Shown here: one piece after another, positions 53,878 to 62,303 of the stretch
Layout: each line of letters starts with the position of its first letter
Numbering within the stretch: the first letter of the stretch is position 1
The notes under the pieces: model-generated
The model's input: only the letters and a program-made list of their open reading frames with translations
What the model was told of the DNA's origin: nothing
Databases searched by the model: none
NCBI GenBank assembly: GCA_023418995.1
Contig: JAEZYP010000065.1
Location: forward strand, 1 to 64,000
Reading direction: 5' to 3'
From: Bacillota bacterium
GTDB taxonomy: Bacteria; Bacillota; Clostridia; Oscillospirales; Acutalibacteraceae
Length of the DNA: 64,000 nt
Position numbers and translations under genes: made by a program

Positions 53878-53902
53878 CATCTTTTGAGACGGCTGCCGCC
53901 GT

Positions 53903-54070
53903 TTAAGCGCGATCTTTGCGGTCTGCTTTCCCAAAATCAGGAGAATGTGCCGGGTTTAAAACCGGCTCAACCACATATGGTTCTTCCCATTTTCTATCGT
54001 CAGAACGGCGCACGGTTCTATCCGGCCGGTCGGAAAACTTATTCATCGGGATATCAATATAACTAAACAT
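53903..54070 (-). CDS. Small hypothetical protein, 55 residues
   Basis: ATG at 54070 has AAGGAG 8 nt upstream; the frame codes for MFSYIDIPMNKFSDRP then a strongly charged, basic peptide (DRTVRRSDDRKWEEPYVVE) and ends KADRKDRA. No signal peptide or membrane helix. Not a family I recognise. The good ribosome site is the main support. Confidence 0.5.
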   Translation of the reverse strand: MFSYIDIPMNKFSDRPDRTVRRSDDRKWEEPYVVEPVLNPAHSPDFGKADRKDRA

Positions 54071-54368
54071 AATCAATTCTCCTTTTCTATAATTACGCAT
54101 TCACTGTGTTTCTCATGTGGCATACGATACCACCGAATCCCGCAAAGGTAAATAGCTATTTGTGATTTCCTTTTTATTATTAGATTTGCAATACGCTAAC
54201 TTTATCTTTATAGGAAAAAAAGGGGTTTACTTAATTATATTAATTCTCATTTCACCTCACTCTATTATATGTGTTTTAATTCAGTTAATTAATCTATATA
54301 TCGGCCAACATTTGCTTAATTTAATAAAGTTTTGATTTTTTATTAATTTAACCGTTATTTCCCCGTGT
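54071..54368. other. AT-rich intergenic region
   Basis: About 300 nt of very AT-rich DNA upstream of the 55-residue gene. I see no gene with a ribosome site and no clear stem-loop; it probably carries the promoter for that gene. Confidence 0.5.
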
Positions 54369-54399
54369 TCCCAGTATAGCCGGGAGTTTTTGGATGACA
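54369..54399 (-). repeat. Degenerate CCCGGC-type palindrome plus TGTCATCCAAAA tail
   Basis: Minus strand: TGTCATCCAAAAA followed by CTCCCGGCTATACTGGGA. The same order and orientation, TGTCATCCAAAAG then a CCCGGC palindrome, follows the secF terminator at 22930-22960. Both lie just past a terminator. Confidence 0.6.
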
Positions 54400-54428
54400 A
54401 AAAAGCCTGCCGCAAAACTGCAGCAGGC
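54398..54428 (-). terminator. Terminator of the leucine-rich surface protein gene
   Basis: GCCTGCCGC (54405-54413) / GCAGCAGGC (54420-54428) with one G-U pair. On the minus strand it is followed by TTTTTTG, 25 nt after the stop. Confidence 0.88.
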
Positions 54429-54453
54429 CGTACCTAACATAAGTGAAATGGAA

Positions 54454-55401
54454 TTAAGAAAGCTTTACTTCCTGTTTTTTGCCGTCGCCGCGTGCCGTGG
54501 CTCCCCTTTGAACGGTAATCTTGACCGTGGCATAGCCAAGCTTCTTTTTATCCTTGTCATACACCGTAAAAGTGACATTAACCGTGCCGGGCTTTAGCGC
54601 CGTTATTTTATATTCGCCTGCGTTGCTTACCATCTTGATAATGTTGCTCTTGGACATCGATGCTTTTAGGTTTAACCCGGTTCCGATTACCTTGGTGCCA
54701 ATGGTATAGGTTCCGTTCGGCGGAAGAATATAATTTTTGGTATCAACAATAAGCTTGCCCATGCCGGTGGACTTAAACGGAATTTTCGCTTTGTTTGCGT
54801 AGCTCTGAATTGCGGAGTTCGTATAACCGTTAATCGTCAGCTTTCCGCAGCAGCTGAAAATATCAGCGCCAAAGGTGCCAATGCTGCTCTGAAAAGTTGC
54901 GCTGCTCAAATCAGAGCAACCGTCAAACGCATTTTTTCCGATGGAAATCAGTGTGCTCGGAAGCGTAATCTTGCTTAGGCTAGAGCAATTGTAGAAGGAG
55001 CCAATACCAATGGATTTTAGGTTATTGGAGATTGTAATATCCTTCAGGCTGGTGCACTCGTTAAACGCGTAATTGCCAATCGAGGTTACGCTGTCAGGAA
55101 TCGTCAGCTTTTTAATACTCTCACAGCTTGAAAACGCATAACGTCCGATTGAGGTTACACTTTTGGGAATAAGAACATTTTCCACACCATAGCATTCGTT
55201 GAACGCATAATCGCCAATGGAATTTACTGTGTCTGGAATCCGAACACTGGCGGCCGTTCCGTTGTAATCCATTAAAACGCCGTTTACTACGATAAAATCA
55301 TTGGCGGCTGCTTTCGCGGGCACACTGCCCAGCTGAACAACGCCGAAAACAACAGAGAGTGAAAGCACGGCGGACAGTGCTTTTCGTATCATTTTTTTCA
55401 T
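54454..55401 (-). CDS. Secreted BspA-type leucine-rich repeat protein
   Basis: A 315-residue exported protein starting at MKKMIRKALSAVLSLSV (AGGAGG upstream). The signal peptide ends near AKAA (residue about 32). Residues about 45-195 carry five to six LRR_5/BspA repeats of about 23 residues (pattern SIGxYAFxxCxxLxxxxIPxSVT), then a variable stretch and a C-terminal Ig-like/BIG-type domain (about 215-300: LIVDTKNYILPPNGTYTIGTKVIG ... GTVNVTFTVYDKDKKKLG). BspA-type repeats mediate adhesion to host or cells in other bacteria. No sortase or cell-wall motif is visible. Confidence 0.87.
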   Translation of the reverse strand: MKKMIRKALSAVLSLSVVFGVVQLGSVPAKAAANDFIVVNGVLMDYNGTAASVRIPDTVNSIGDYAFNECYGVENVLIPKSVTSIGRYAFSSCESIKKLTIPDSVTSIGNYAFNECTSLKDITISNNLKSIGIGSFYNCSSLSKITLPSTLISIGKNAFDGCSDLSSATFQSSIGTFGADIFSCCGKLTINGYTNSAIQSYANKAKIPFKSTGMGKLIVDTKNYILPPNGTYTIGTKVIGTGLNLKASMSKSNIIKMVSNAGEYKITALKPGTVNVTFTVYDKDKKKLGYATVKITVQRGATARGDGKKQEVKLS

Positions 55402-55572
55402 AAAGCAATCCTCCTGATGATAATTTGTTCCCAAAATATTAGAAAAATCGGGTATTTTCATGCTATATGAATAAATCATACCTTAAAAAAATATAATTTT
55501 CAACAAAATTTTTACCAAAATTTATTTATTTTCTTTGGTAACAGGAGTTTTGTTCCTATCGATGCAAAAGAA

Positions 55573-56034
55573 CTATTTTACAGGGATTGCAATTCTGGTC
55601 AAAAGCTCACAGGTCAATCGGTTCTGCTCATTGAGATAGTGATGATAAACTATTCCCTGCTGCTCATAGCCATGTTCAGCAATCCATCGGAATATTTGAG
55701 ACATCAGGCAATCTGTTTCTTCATATGCGCCCAAAAAAATGCCAGACACCGTATTTTGCGCAGAAATCGTATGACACAGGATGTCTGCATCTCCCCTCTC
55801 CACATTGGCAATGGGAAATCCCATTTCTACATCAAGATGCTCCATATCGGTATTATGGTAACAAACAAACGGGGCCCCGGAAAACAGAATTCCGTTCCGC
55901 TGTGCATAGTCAATAATCTTTGCATATACCTTCCCCGCGGTTTCAGAATACTCGATAAAAGGGATGACAGTGCGGATCGACAGGACATGCTTTTCAGGTT
56001 CTTGTAAAAGATTAATTGCAGAAACAATCGGCAT
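55573..56034 (-). CDS. GyrI-like small-molecule-binding domain protein
   Basis: A 153-residue stand-alone GyrI/AraC_E_bind domain: HVLSIRTVIPFIEYSETAGKVYAKIIDYAQRNGILFSGAPFVCYHN ... DVEMGFPIANV ... GIFLGAYEETDCLMSQIFRWIAEHGYEQQGIVYHHYL. The family binds small hydrophobic ligands, and some members hydrolyse cyclopropanoid drugs. AGGAGG precedes the ATG. It lies 14 nt after the AraC-GyrI-DUF3788 regulator gene, so the two form an operon. Confidence 0.82.
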   Translation of the reverse strand: MPIVSAINLLQEPEKHVLSIRTVIPFIEYSETAGKVYAKIIDYAQRNGILFSGAPFVCYHNTDMEHLDVEMGFPIANVERGDADILCHTISAQNTVSGIFLGAYEETDCLMSQIFRWIAEHGYEQQGIVYHHYLNEQNRLTCELLTRIAIPVK

Positions 56035-56048
56035 TGGGGTTCCTCCTG

Positions 56049-57398
56049 TTATTTTCTTTTAAGTTGCATGCGGATTGCAAGGCATTGTTTTACATCTTCC
56101 AGTATCTCTTTATTGGTAACGTGAATCATGAGCCACTTCTGCCCCATTCCGGCTTTCGTATTCCGATATAAGCACTGCAAATATTCCGTAAGCAGGGGGA
56201 GCGCTAATTCTAGCTGCGTTTTCTCCCGTTCCCCGACTACCACAAGGACTGTAAAGCTTCCTTTCGACGGGTAGAGCGTACACAGGGAGCGGCTTGATTT
56301 TCTAAATTTAACATTCCACCCTTTCTGCATAGAGCACCGGCTGAACTCCAAGATAGGTTCTGCGCGGCACTGTACCTCAACGTATTCGCAAAGCTGCTCC
56401 CACAATGGATTATTCACATAATTCTGGAGCAACGCAAGAGTAGGAACCTGTGTTTGGTCTGTTTTATCAAAGAATTCAATCATAGGGGCCTGCGCTTGGT
56501 GGCAGATTGGCAGCCACAGTTCCATAAAAGCTTCTTGGGAACTCGACTCAAAATAGACCTCTGCCGCAAAAGCCCCGCATGCAAGGCTTTGCTTTTTCAT
56601 CCAGTTACCCATGAACGCAGAGGCTTTAAAAACAGCGGAGTCAATCAACTCGGCAAAATTCTCCGCTTCGTAACGGCAAACGGCATATTCCCCTTCTGGG
56701 AGCGTAAACGCCGAACGCCCCGTCGCCTCACTGATTTCAGAGACTTCAGCACCAGCCATATAGACACAGCCTTCGCCTGCGTTCTCCTCTTCAAACAAGA
56801 TACCGAGTTCGCTGCCTCCCGGCAGTAAATTTGGGATATTATCCTTTTTTAGATGAAATTCATTCCAGATTGCACCGGTAGCCGAAATTCCGGTTGTTCT
56901 TTTGCCAAAAAGCTCTCTGATCGGCACCTTGCCCGCAACGCCGGTAAAGCACCGGGGTCTTTCCAAATACCTTCGGTTCACTTGCAGCACCATCCCCTCC
57001 GTAATCAGAGGAACATTTTCATCCAGTTCGATATAACGGAGATGCAAATCCGGCTTTATAACCCGATTAAGAATGACCGGATTGCGGCGGTACGCTTGCG
57101 GAGTAATCCGGTAAGCAGCTTTGAACGCGCGAGTAAAAGTCGCGTGATCCAAAAAACCGCAGTCAAGTGCGATTTCGGTAATGGTTTTCCCTTTGCTTTT
57201 CAAAGCTTCCGAAGCCTTTGCCAGTCTTCGCAGCTTAATGTATTCATTTACCGGTCTTCCCACCAGCCGGTGAAACAGCCGCTGAAAGTAATAGAGCGAC
57301 AGCGCCGAAATATCAGCTAGCGTTTCCGTCCTGATCTCTTCAGAGAGATGCACCTCGATATAATCCAGCGCATTCTGTATTGCTTTCCATGCATGCAT
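56049..57398 (-). CDS. AraC HTH + GyrI-like + DUF3788 fusion regulator
   Basis: A 449-residue three-part protein. An N-terminal AraC HTH (about 8-108: SEEIRTETLADISALSLYYFQRLFHRLVGRPVNEYIKLRRL ... AYRITPQAYRRNP) precedes a GyrI-like effector domain (about 125-315), and the C-terminal part (about 320-447: CRAEPILEFSRCSMQKGWNVKFRKSSRSLCTLYPSKGSFTVLVVVG) is DUF3788-like. The HTH-first order is the Rob/SoxS-plus-effector layout. The DUF3788 fusion suggests coupled ligand sensing. Partner is the downstream stand-alone GyrI protein; the target is unknown. Confidence 0.84.
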   Translation of the reverse strand: MHAWKAIQNALDYIEVHLSEEIRTETLADISALSLYYFQRLFHRLVGRPVNEYIKLRRLAKASEALKSKGKTITEIALDCGFLDHATFTRAFKAAYRITPQAYRRNPVILNRVIKPDLHLRYIELDENVPLITEGMVLQVNRRYLERPRCFTGVAGKVPIRELFGKRTTGISATGAIWNEFHLKKDNIPNLLPGGSELGILFEEENAGEGCVYMAGAEVSEISEATGRSAFTLPEGEYAVCRYEAENFAELIDSAVFKASAFMGNWMKKQSLACGAFAAEVYFESSSQEAFMELWLPICHQAQAPMIEFFDKTDQTQVPTLALLQNYVNNPLWEQLCEYVEVQCRAEPILEFSRCSMQKGWNVKFRKSSRSLCTLYPSKGSFTVLVVVGEREKTQLELALPLLTEYLQCLYRNTKAGMGQKWLMIHVTNKEILEDVKQCLAIRMQLKRK

Positions 57399-57669
57399 AT
57401 TATCACCTCATGGCTGCATTATAGCATAGATCAGCACATAACGCTTGTCCTGCAGTGCCCTTTTTGAACTGCTTAGCCGTGGCGTAGCAATCGCGGTCTT
57501 GTTTTCTTTTATTTTCTTTCTTTAAGATAGCTCCTATTCTTTTAGTTTGGTTTAAGCTATAATATACAAAAGTATTTTTTTATTGCGAAATGATATGTGG
57601 CAGTTTTAGTGTTTTAAATTGCTAAAAATATGATATAATTCTATTAAAACTTTTGAGGGAGTGACAGAA

Positions 57670-58632
57670 ATGCAGACTGCAAATCTTTCGATTATTATTC
57701 CCGTGCGAAATATCGAGCAGGAAGTCTCCGGAATACTGCGTTCTGTCGCCGCACAGACTATTGGCATGGAAGCGGAATTCATTGTTGTGGATATGGGCTC
57801 GGGAGACCAGACTGTTTTGGAAGCCGTTCAATTGATTAAGGAGATGAAGCTGAAGGGCTTTGTTATCCAGAACGGAGACAGCACGGTTTCCGCCGCACTG
57901 AACACCGGCATCCAGAAAGCGGGCGGGGATTACATTACTTTTATTTTTGCCCGCAGGCTTTACCGGGATTTTATCGGCGGCTATTATGAAACCGCCTCTC
58001 GCAGTTCAGCCGATTTTATTTTCGGCAGCGCAACGGAGGAGGAAGCCCACGCGGCTGACCGAAGGCTGATTAGTAAGGCGGTCAAGCAGGAAAGCGGTGT
58101 AAATTATGTAAAAAGCCTGCTCAAGGGCTTTTTGCGAATTGATATTTCCGCGATTTTTCTGCGGCGCAGGTTTCTTATTGAAAAGCAAATCCGTTTTTTT
58201 GACACTTGCAGCCACGGTTATGCCGAAGAATTTGTTTTGCGGTGTCTGCTTATGGCAGACAGTATCATGCAGTCTCCCACTATCATCAAACGGGATACTG
58301 TTTTTGAACTCAAACGTCCAAAGCAGAAACCGGTTGGAAAAAATATTTTTCAGCATACCGAAGCCATCCTCAGGGTTATGGATATCATCACGTCAAATTA
58401 CTGCGAGGATACTGAGCTGATCCGGCTTTTTGAAAAAGAAAAGCTTCCACATACAATTATGAACGCAGTCGACATTCTGCTCAGAGAGGGAACCGGGTAT
58501 AATATCATTCGCGGATATCTCCGCTTGGCAGGATACGATAAGCTTTTGCAGACTGGACGTTTCACCAACAAAGCACTGAAACGCCGCATTGCCATCTGGC
58601 AGGTTATTCCATGGATGTATAAAGTAAAATAG
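57670..58632 (+). CDS. GT2-like glycosyltransferase, DxD motif absent
   Basis: About 320 residues, starting at ATG 57670 (GGGAG 8 nt upstream; a GTG at 57661 is too close). The N-terminal GT-A fold is clear: NLSIIIPVRNIEQEVSGILRSVAAQTIGMEAEFIVVDMGSGDQT, and GGDYITFI (86-92). At the place where DxD or DDD normally follows, the sequence is FARRLYRD, so the metal-binding motif is missing. The C-terminal half (FLRIDISAIFLRRRFL, YAEEFVLRCLLMAD) is GT2-like. It may be a non-catalytic or altered-donor protein. It is monocistronic. Confidence 0.78.
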   Translation: MQTANLSIIIPVRNIEQEVSGILRSVAAQTIGMEAEFIVVDMGSGDQTVLEAVQLIKEMKLKGFVIQNGDSTVSAALNTGIQKAGGDYITFIFARRLYRDFIGGYYETASRSSADFIFGSATEEEAHAADRRLISKAVKQESGVNYVKSLLKGFLRIDISAIFLRRRFLIEKQIRFFDTCSHGYAEEFVLRCLLMADSIMQSPTIIKRDTVFELKRPKQKPVGKNIFQHTEAILRVMDIITSNYCEDTELIRLFEKEKLPHTIMNAVDILLREGTGYNIIRGYLRLAGYDKLLQTGRFTNKALKRRIAIWQVIPWMYKVK

Positions 58633-58633
58633 C

Positions 58634-58664
58634 AAACGGCTCCGGTTTTCCGGGGTCGTTTTTC
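58634..58664 (+). terminator. Terminator of the GT2-like gene
   Basis: AACGGCTCCGG (58635-58645), loop TTTT, CCGGGGTCGTT (58650-58660), then TTTTC, directly after the stop. Confidence 0.88.
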
Positions 58665-58731
58665 GATTTGATTCCTGCCGCTCGTTTCATTTCGCAAGAA
58701 CATATCGAATCGGATGAGCTTTAAAATTAAA

Positions 58732-58760
58732 TTGATTGCACGGAACGAGTATGATATAAT
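58732..58760 (+). promoter_or_regulatory. crcB operon promoter
   Basis: -35 TTGATT (58732-58737), 17-nt spacer, -10 TATAAT (58755-58760). Start near 58767, only about 30 nt before the first crcB, which leaves no room for a fluoride riboswitch. Confidence 0.82.
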
Positions 58761-58798
58761 GAAAACACTATCTCTGACTGCCTTTCTGGAGGCTTGCA

Positions 58799-59191
58799 AT
58801 GAAAAGATATTTTGCGATTGGAATCGGAGGGGCGCTAGGCGCGATAGCAAGATACGCCGTGCAGCTGATTCCGCTTCCATTCGCTTCTCTTTATCACCCG
58901 CTTTTGACGCTGCTGATTAATCTTACCGGCAGCTTTCTATTAGGCTTTTTGATGGTTCTGTTTATTAAATTCCTGCCGGTTAATCCGGAAATACGCGTTG
59001 GAGTAACCACAGGCTTTCTTGGCGGATACACGACGTTTTCCACCCTCTGCAAGGAAACTGTGCTGCTTGCTTTCTCCGGTCATATTCTCTTGTCCGCTGT
59101 TTATATCGGTGCTTCCGTCATTTTTGGGCTTGCGGCGGCGTGGCTTGGTATTTCAACAGCAAAACGGCTGGAGCGGAGGCGTGATTTTTGA
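58799..59191 (+). CDS. crcB: Fluoride channel CrcB/Fluc, first subunit
   Basis: A 130-residue, four-helix Fluc protein: GGALGAIARYAVQL, LLINLTGSFLLGF and GFLGGYTTFSTLCKE (the F-binding Asn, Phe and Ser/Thr residues). It exports fluoride as a dual-topology homodimer or, where two genes occur together, as a heterodimer. TGGAGG lies 7 nt before the ATG. Its stop overlaps the start of the second crcB (TTGA). Confidence 0.92.
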   Translation: MKRYFAIGIGGALGAIARYAVQLIPLPFASLYHPLLTLLINLTGSFLLGFLMVLFIKFLPVNPEIRVGVTTGFLGGYTTFSTLCKETVLLAFSGHILLSAVYIGASVIFGLAAAWLGISTAKRLERRRDF

Positions 59192-59556
59192 GCTTTCAGA
59201 ATATTCTGCTTCTCAGCTTCGGAGCGGCTATTGGAGCCATGGCTCGGCATCGGCTGGGGGTAATCGTGCTGAAACATAATCGGCACAATTTCCCACTGGG
59301 AACTTTGCTGATCAATACAGGCGGTGCGGCGCTGTTGGGGGTTTTCTGCGGATTCGGGCTTACCGGTTCCCCTTATGCGCTGCTGGGCGACGGTTTCTGC
59401 GGAGCATTCACTACTTTTTCCACATTCGCGGTAGAAAGTGTCCAGCTCATTCAGGGCAGAGCAAGGAGGAAAGCACTCTTTTTCGTGGTTGTCTCCGCCG
59501 CCTTTGGAATCGCCGGGTTTTTATCCGGGTACCTTTTAAATCATATTTTTGCTTAA
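59188..59556 (+). CDS. crcB: Fluoride channel CrcB/Fluc, second subunit
   Basis: A 122-residue second Fluc: SFGAAIGAMARHRLGVIVL, GTLLINTGGAALLGV and DGFCGAFTTFSTFAVES. The start is TTG 59188 overlapping the first gene's TGA, with GGAGG 8 nt upstream, so translation is coupled at close to 1:1. Paired crcB genes normally form a heterodimer with opposite fixed topologies. Confidence 0.92.
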   Translation: MSFQNILLLSFGAAIGAMARHRLGVIVLKHNRHNFPLGTLLINTGGAALLGVFCGFGLTGSPYALLGDGFCGAFTTFSTFAVESVQLIQGRARRKALFFVVVSAAFGIAGFLSGYLLNHIFA

Positions 59557-59611
59557 AAGCTTAAATGATTGGAATGCCAGATTCTTAAATTTTGAATAAG
59601 GAGCTGTACCG

Positions 59612-60133
59612 ATGATTGCTGTCATCCAAAATTTTGACAATAGAATCCTGTCTCTGATTCAACGGCGTCTGCGCTGCACCGTTTTGGATAAGCTTATGCC
59701 GATTATTACCGGGCTGGGTACTTTCGGAATTCTGTGGGGAGTTACCATGCTGGCGTTTCTGGGCTCTAACCGTTACCGCAGAATCGGGATGCTTCTTTTC
59801 TTCACCTTACTGTTCAGTTCGGTATTGACAAATCTGATTCTAAAGCTGCTGGTTGCCAGGCCGCGCCCCTGCCACATACAAATGGAAATCCCTTTGCTCA
59901 TTAGCCGCCCGCTTGATTTTTCGTTTCCCTCCGGGCATACCACAACCTCCTTTGCCGCAGCAACCATCATTCTGCACGCAAATGAAGCGCTTGGGGTAAT
60001 CGCCTTTGTTTTGGCCGCACTGATCTCTTTTTCCCGCCTTTATCTGTTTGTCCATTTTCCAAGCGATGTGGCGGCAGGTATCCTTTGCGGACTATTATCT
60101 TCGTACATAATTCTGTCGATTTTTTTCTATTGA
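59612..60133 (+). CDS. PAP2-superfamily phosphatase
   Basis: A 173-residue membrane phosphatase: motif 1 KLLVARPRPC, motif 2 FPSGHTTTSFAAATI and motif 3 RLYLFVHFPSDVAAG form the vanadium-haloperoxidase-like active site. About five to six helices. It may dephosphorylate undecaprenyl-diphosphate or phosphatidic acid. AAGGAG lies 8 nt before the ATG. It follows crcB by 55 nt and may be co-transcribed. Confidence 0.9.
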   Translation: MIAVIQNFDNRILSLIQRRLRCTVLDKLMPIITGLGTFGILWGVTMLAFLGSNRYRRIGMLLFFTLLFSSVLTNLILKLLVARPRPCHIQMEIPLLISRPLDFSFPSGHTTTSFAAATIILHANEALGVIAFVLAALISFSRLYLFVHFPSDVAAGILCGLLSSYIILSIFFY

Positions 60134-60137
60134 TATG

Positions 60138-60165
60138 AACGGTGCTGCTGCAAAACAGCACCGTT
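60138..60165 (+). terminator. Hairpin after the PAP2 gene
   Basis: AACGGTGCTG (60138-60147) / CAGCACCGTT (60156-60165), perfect 10 bp, 4 nt after the stop. The T-tract is weak (ATTGAATAAT). Confidence 0.65.
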
Positions 60166-60180
60166 ATTGAATAATTAAAG

Positions 60181-60228
60181 AATGCGCCTAAAACGGTTTT
60201 CAAAAAGCCGCTTCAAGGCGCATTTTTT
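60181..60228. terminator. Terminator between the PAP2 gene and the M14 peptidase gene
   Basis: AATGCGCCT (60181-60189) / AGGCGCATT (60216-60224), then TTTTTT on the plus strand; on the minus strand CTTTAATT follows. It serves convergent genes. Confidence 0.85.
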
Positions 60229-60261
60229 GTGCCTATAGCCCATTTTCAGCACAATTCCCTC

Positions 60262-61536
60262 TTACACCGATGCCGCGTAAAGAAGCATTCCCAGATTATC
60301 GCGGTAAATCGTATCGAACTGGGAGATCGGAAGCGGATTTTTCCCCAGCCCGACTTCAATGGTATAACCCGGTCTGCGGTAATCCTGAATGAACCAATCC
60401 TTATACCCCGCATAAGAGGCAATTCCCGTGGTCAAGTCCAGTGTATACCCGCTGATGCGGGAAAGCTCCTCCCCGATCGTTTTTCCTTCCGGCGGCGCCA
60501 TATCCATAAAGTTCCAGTAAATCACCTCGCCCTGACTGTGATAGGCCATGACCAGCCGAAAATCATGGTTTCGGGTAAAATCCGCCGTTGCCCGTGATTC
60601 CGGCTCCGATTGCGGTGACGGTCCGGAATATCTGGTTGGACCGGGACCCGTGACGCCATACTCCGCTTCCGCTTCCTTCGAGAGCTGCCACGCCGCATTA
60701 TAATTATGGTTTAAATCCACGCCGTGGATATTTGCCTGCCAGACAGTTGAGAAATCCTTGCTGCCGTTATTCCAGCGGATCAGTTCCTGATAATAGGGAT
60801 TCCCCTGTTGCAGCCCGTTCAATACCAGGTCTACACCATCCGGATTCACCATAGGAACAATATAGATGCTGCTCTTTTCCCATAGCTCCGCCGGATTGTA
60901 ATTTCCGCCGAGGGTTCTGCCCTCCGCGTAGGCTCGCAGAAAATCTTCCGCGAATTTCATTAGCAGCGGTGAAGTAATCCATTCCAAGGCGTGATGCGCT
61001 CCGTTATAAAAGACCTGGTTCGGTCCTGTGCCGAGCCTGAGATAGGAAAGCTCCTTGCCCAGCACACTCTTTCCGATACTGCCGGTTTCCAGAAAAGGAT
61101 ACCGCGCTTTCAAACCCTGAATATCCCTCTGCAAAACATCGTAGGTATAATTGATGTTTGTATCTACCACACTGAAGCCGTAAGGCACAATAATCTGCTG
61201 CCCAACCGCAAGGTTATCCGCGTTTAATCCCGGATTAGCCGACACAATCAGCTGCACTGAGGTGTAATACCTTCGCGCAATTTCGTAGAAGGTATCCCCG
61301 GGTTGAATCACATACCGGTCGTAGCCGAGCAAAAACTGCTCCAAAACCCGATAAGTATTCGCTCCGATGACCCCATCCGGATCCAACCCGAAATTCCGTT
61401 GAAACTGTATGACCGCCCGCAGCGTCTGGGGGCCAAAAACGCCGGTAACACGGTCTATCGGGTAACCCATCTTTTTCAGGACACCCTGAACCTCCATCAC
61501 ATCGTTCCCCGACATTCCCAATCGCAATACTCTCAT
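60262..61536 (-). CDS. Peptidoglycan-binding M14-family carboxypeptidase (gamma-D-Glu-mDAP peptidase I-like)
   Basis: A 424-residue three-domain protein: PG_binding_1 (about 3-65: VLRLGMSGNDVMEVQGVLKKMGYPIDRVTGVFGPQTLRAVIQFQ), LysM (about 74-120: YVIQPGDTFYEIARRYYTSVQLIVSANPGL), and a zinc peptidase M14 domain (about 130-420) with NGAHHALEW (His and Glu ligands), NPDG, NIHGVDLNHNYNAAW, YHSQGEV (His ligand) and TIEVG (catalytic Glu). This matches gamma-D-glutamyl-L-diaminopimelate endopeptidase I of sporulating bacilli. There is no signal peptide, as for the cytosolic/forespore enzyme. GAGGTGA precedes the ATG. Confidence 0.9.
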   Translation of the reverse strand: MRVLRLGMSGNDVMEVQGVLKKMGYPIDRVTGVFGPQTLRAVIQFQRNFGLDPDGVIGANTYRVLEQFLLGYDRYVIQPGDTFYEIARRYYTSVQLIVSANPGLNADNLAVGQQIIVPYGFSVVDTNINYTYDVLQRDIQGLKARYPFLETGSIGKSVLGKELSYLRLGTGPNQVFYNGAHHALEWITSPLLMKFAEDFLRAYAEGRTLGGNYNPAELWEKSSIYIVPMVNPDGVDLVLNGLQQGNPYYQELIRWNNGSKDFSTVWQANIHGVDLNHNYNAAWQLSKEAEAEYGVTGPGPTRYSGPSPQSEPESRATADFTRNHDFRLVMAYHSQGEVIYWNFMDMAPPEGKTIGEELSRISGYTLDLTTGIASYAGYKDWFIQDYRRPGYTIEVGLGKNPLPISQFDTIYRDNLGMLLYAASV

Positions 61537-61632
61537 CGGCTCACCTCAATGTTTGTTATAATGTCTTCCCTCTACATTGTATTTTTCAATCCTTTATTTA
61601 TGCGGAATTAGGCATAATTCTATAAAGAGGGA

Positions 61633-61661
61633 TTGACAAAGTTTACTTGCTGATTTACAAT
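61633..61661 (+). promoter_or_regulatory. Promoter of the tetR operon
   Basis: Perfect -35 TTGACA (61633-61638), 17-nt spacer, -10 TACAAT (61656-61661), start near 61668. Confidence 0.85.
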
Positions 61662-61675
61662 GACTATAAAGTCAT
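61660..61675. promoter_or_regulatory. Palindromic operator at the tetR promoter
   Basis: ATGACT (61660-61665), 4 nt, AGTCAT (61670-61675), overlapping the -10 and the start site. A related half-site GAGTCACT lies 8 nt beyond, inside the ribosome-site region. Likely autorepression by the TetR protein. Confidence 0.7.
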
Positions 61676-61693
61676 TGATTTTGGAGTCACTAT

Positions 61694-62275
61694 ATGAGCA
61701 AGAGAGATCTGCAAAAGGAACAGACCCACACACTTTTATTAAAAACCGCGTTCGATCAATTTGGAAAAAACGGTATTATGGCAACCCGAATGTCCGATGT
61801 TGCAAAGGCAGCCGGCGTGTCGCATGGTACGGTCTTTGCCCATTTTGAAACTCAGGAGGTTCTGATTACCTCCGTGATTGAGTATTTCGGCAGCATCATT
61901 GCGAACCGGACGCACGAACTGGCTGACAATTGTGCGGAAGTTCGCGACGTGTTGCGTGCATATTTGAAATGTATCGCTGAGTTTGAAGTGTTCTACACCA
62001 GACTGGTAATCGAAGCCAGAATACTGCCGAAAGCGTCGAGGAACACTCTTATCATGATACAATCCGCCATCTCGTTTCACCTGAGTAAGGCGGCAAGCCA
62101 TGAAATGAACATGGGTAAAATAAAGCAGATGCCGCTTCCCCTACTTTTTAACACATGGACCGGGCTGGTCAACTACTACCTTTCCAACGGAGATCTTTTC
62201 TCGCCGGAAGCATCGGTAATCGAGCGTTACGGAGAGGTTCTGGTCGATCATTTTATAAATCTATTAAATAAATAA
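61694..62275 (+). CDS. TetR-family transcriptional regulator
   Basis: A 193-residue repressor with an N-terminal HTH (about 10-55: LKTAFDQFGKNGIMATRMSDVAKAAGVSHGTVFAHFETQEVLITSVI) and a helical ligand-binding domain. TGGAG lies 7 nt upstream of the ATG. It is first in an operon with TfoX_C, VOC and zinc-ribbon proteins and has a palindrome over its promoter, indicating autoregulation. Ligand unknown. Confidence 0.92.
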   Translation: MSKRDLQKEQTHTLLLKTAFDQFGKNGIMATRMSDVAKAAGVSHGTVFAHFETQEVLITSVIEYFGSIIANRTHELADNCAEVRDVLRAYLKCIAEFEVFYTRLVIEARILPKASRNTLIMIQSAISFHLSKAASHEMNMGKIKQMPLPLLFNTWTGLVNYYLSNGDLFSPEASVIERYGEVLVDHFINLLNK

Positions 62276-62303
62276 AATTAAAAAAGAGAGGACCGGGGTA
62301 CCA

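Noticed and set aside
58633..58798. Possible fluoride (crcB) riboswitch
   Set aside because: The interval contains a terminator and a clear promoter whose transcript leaves about 30 nt before crcB; the conserved riboswitch core is not seen.
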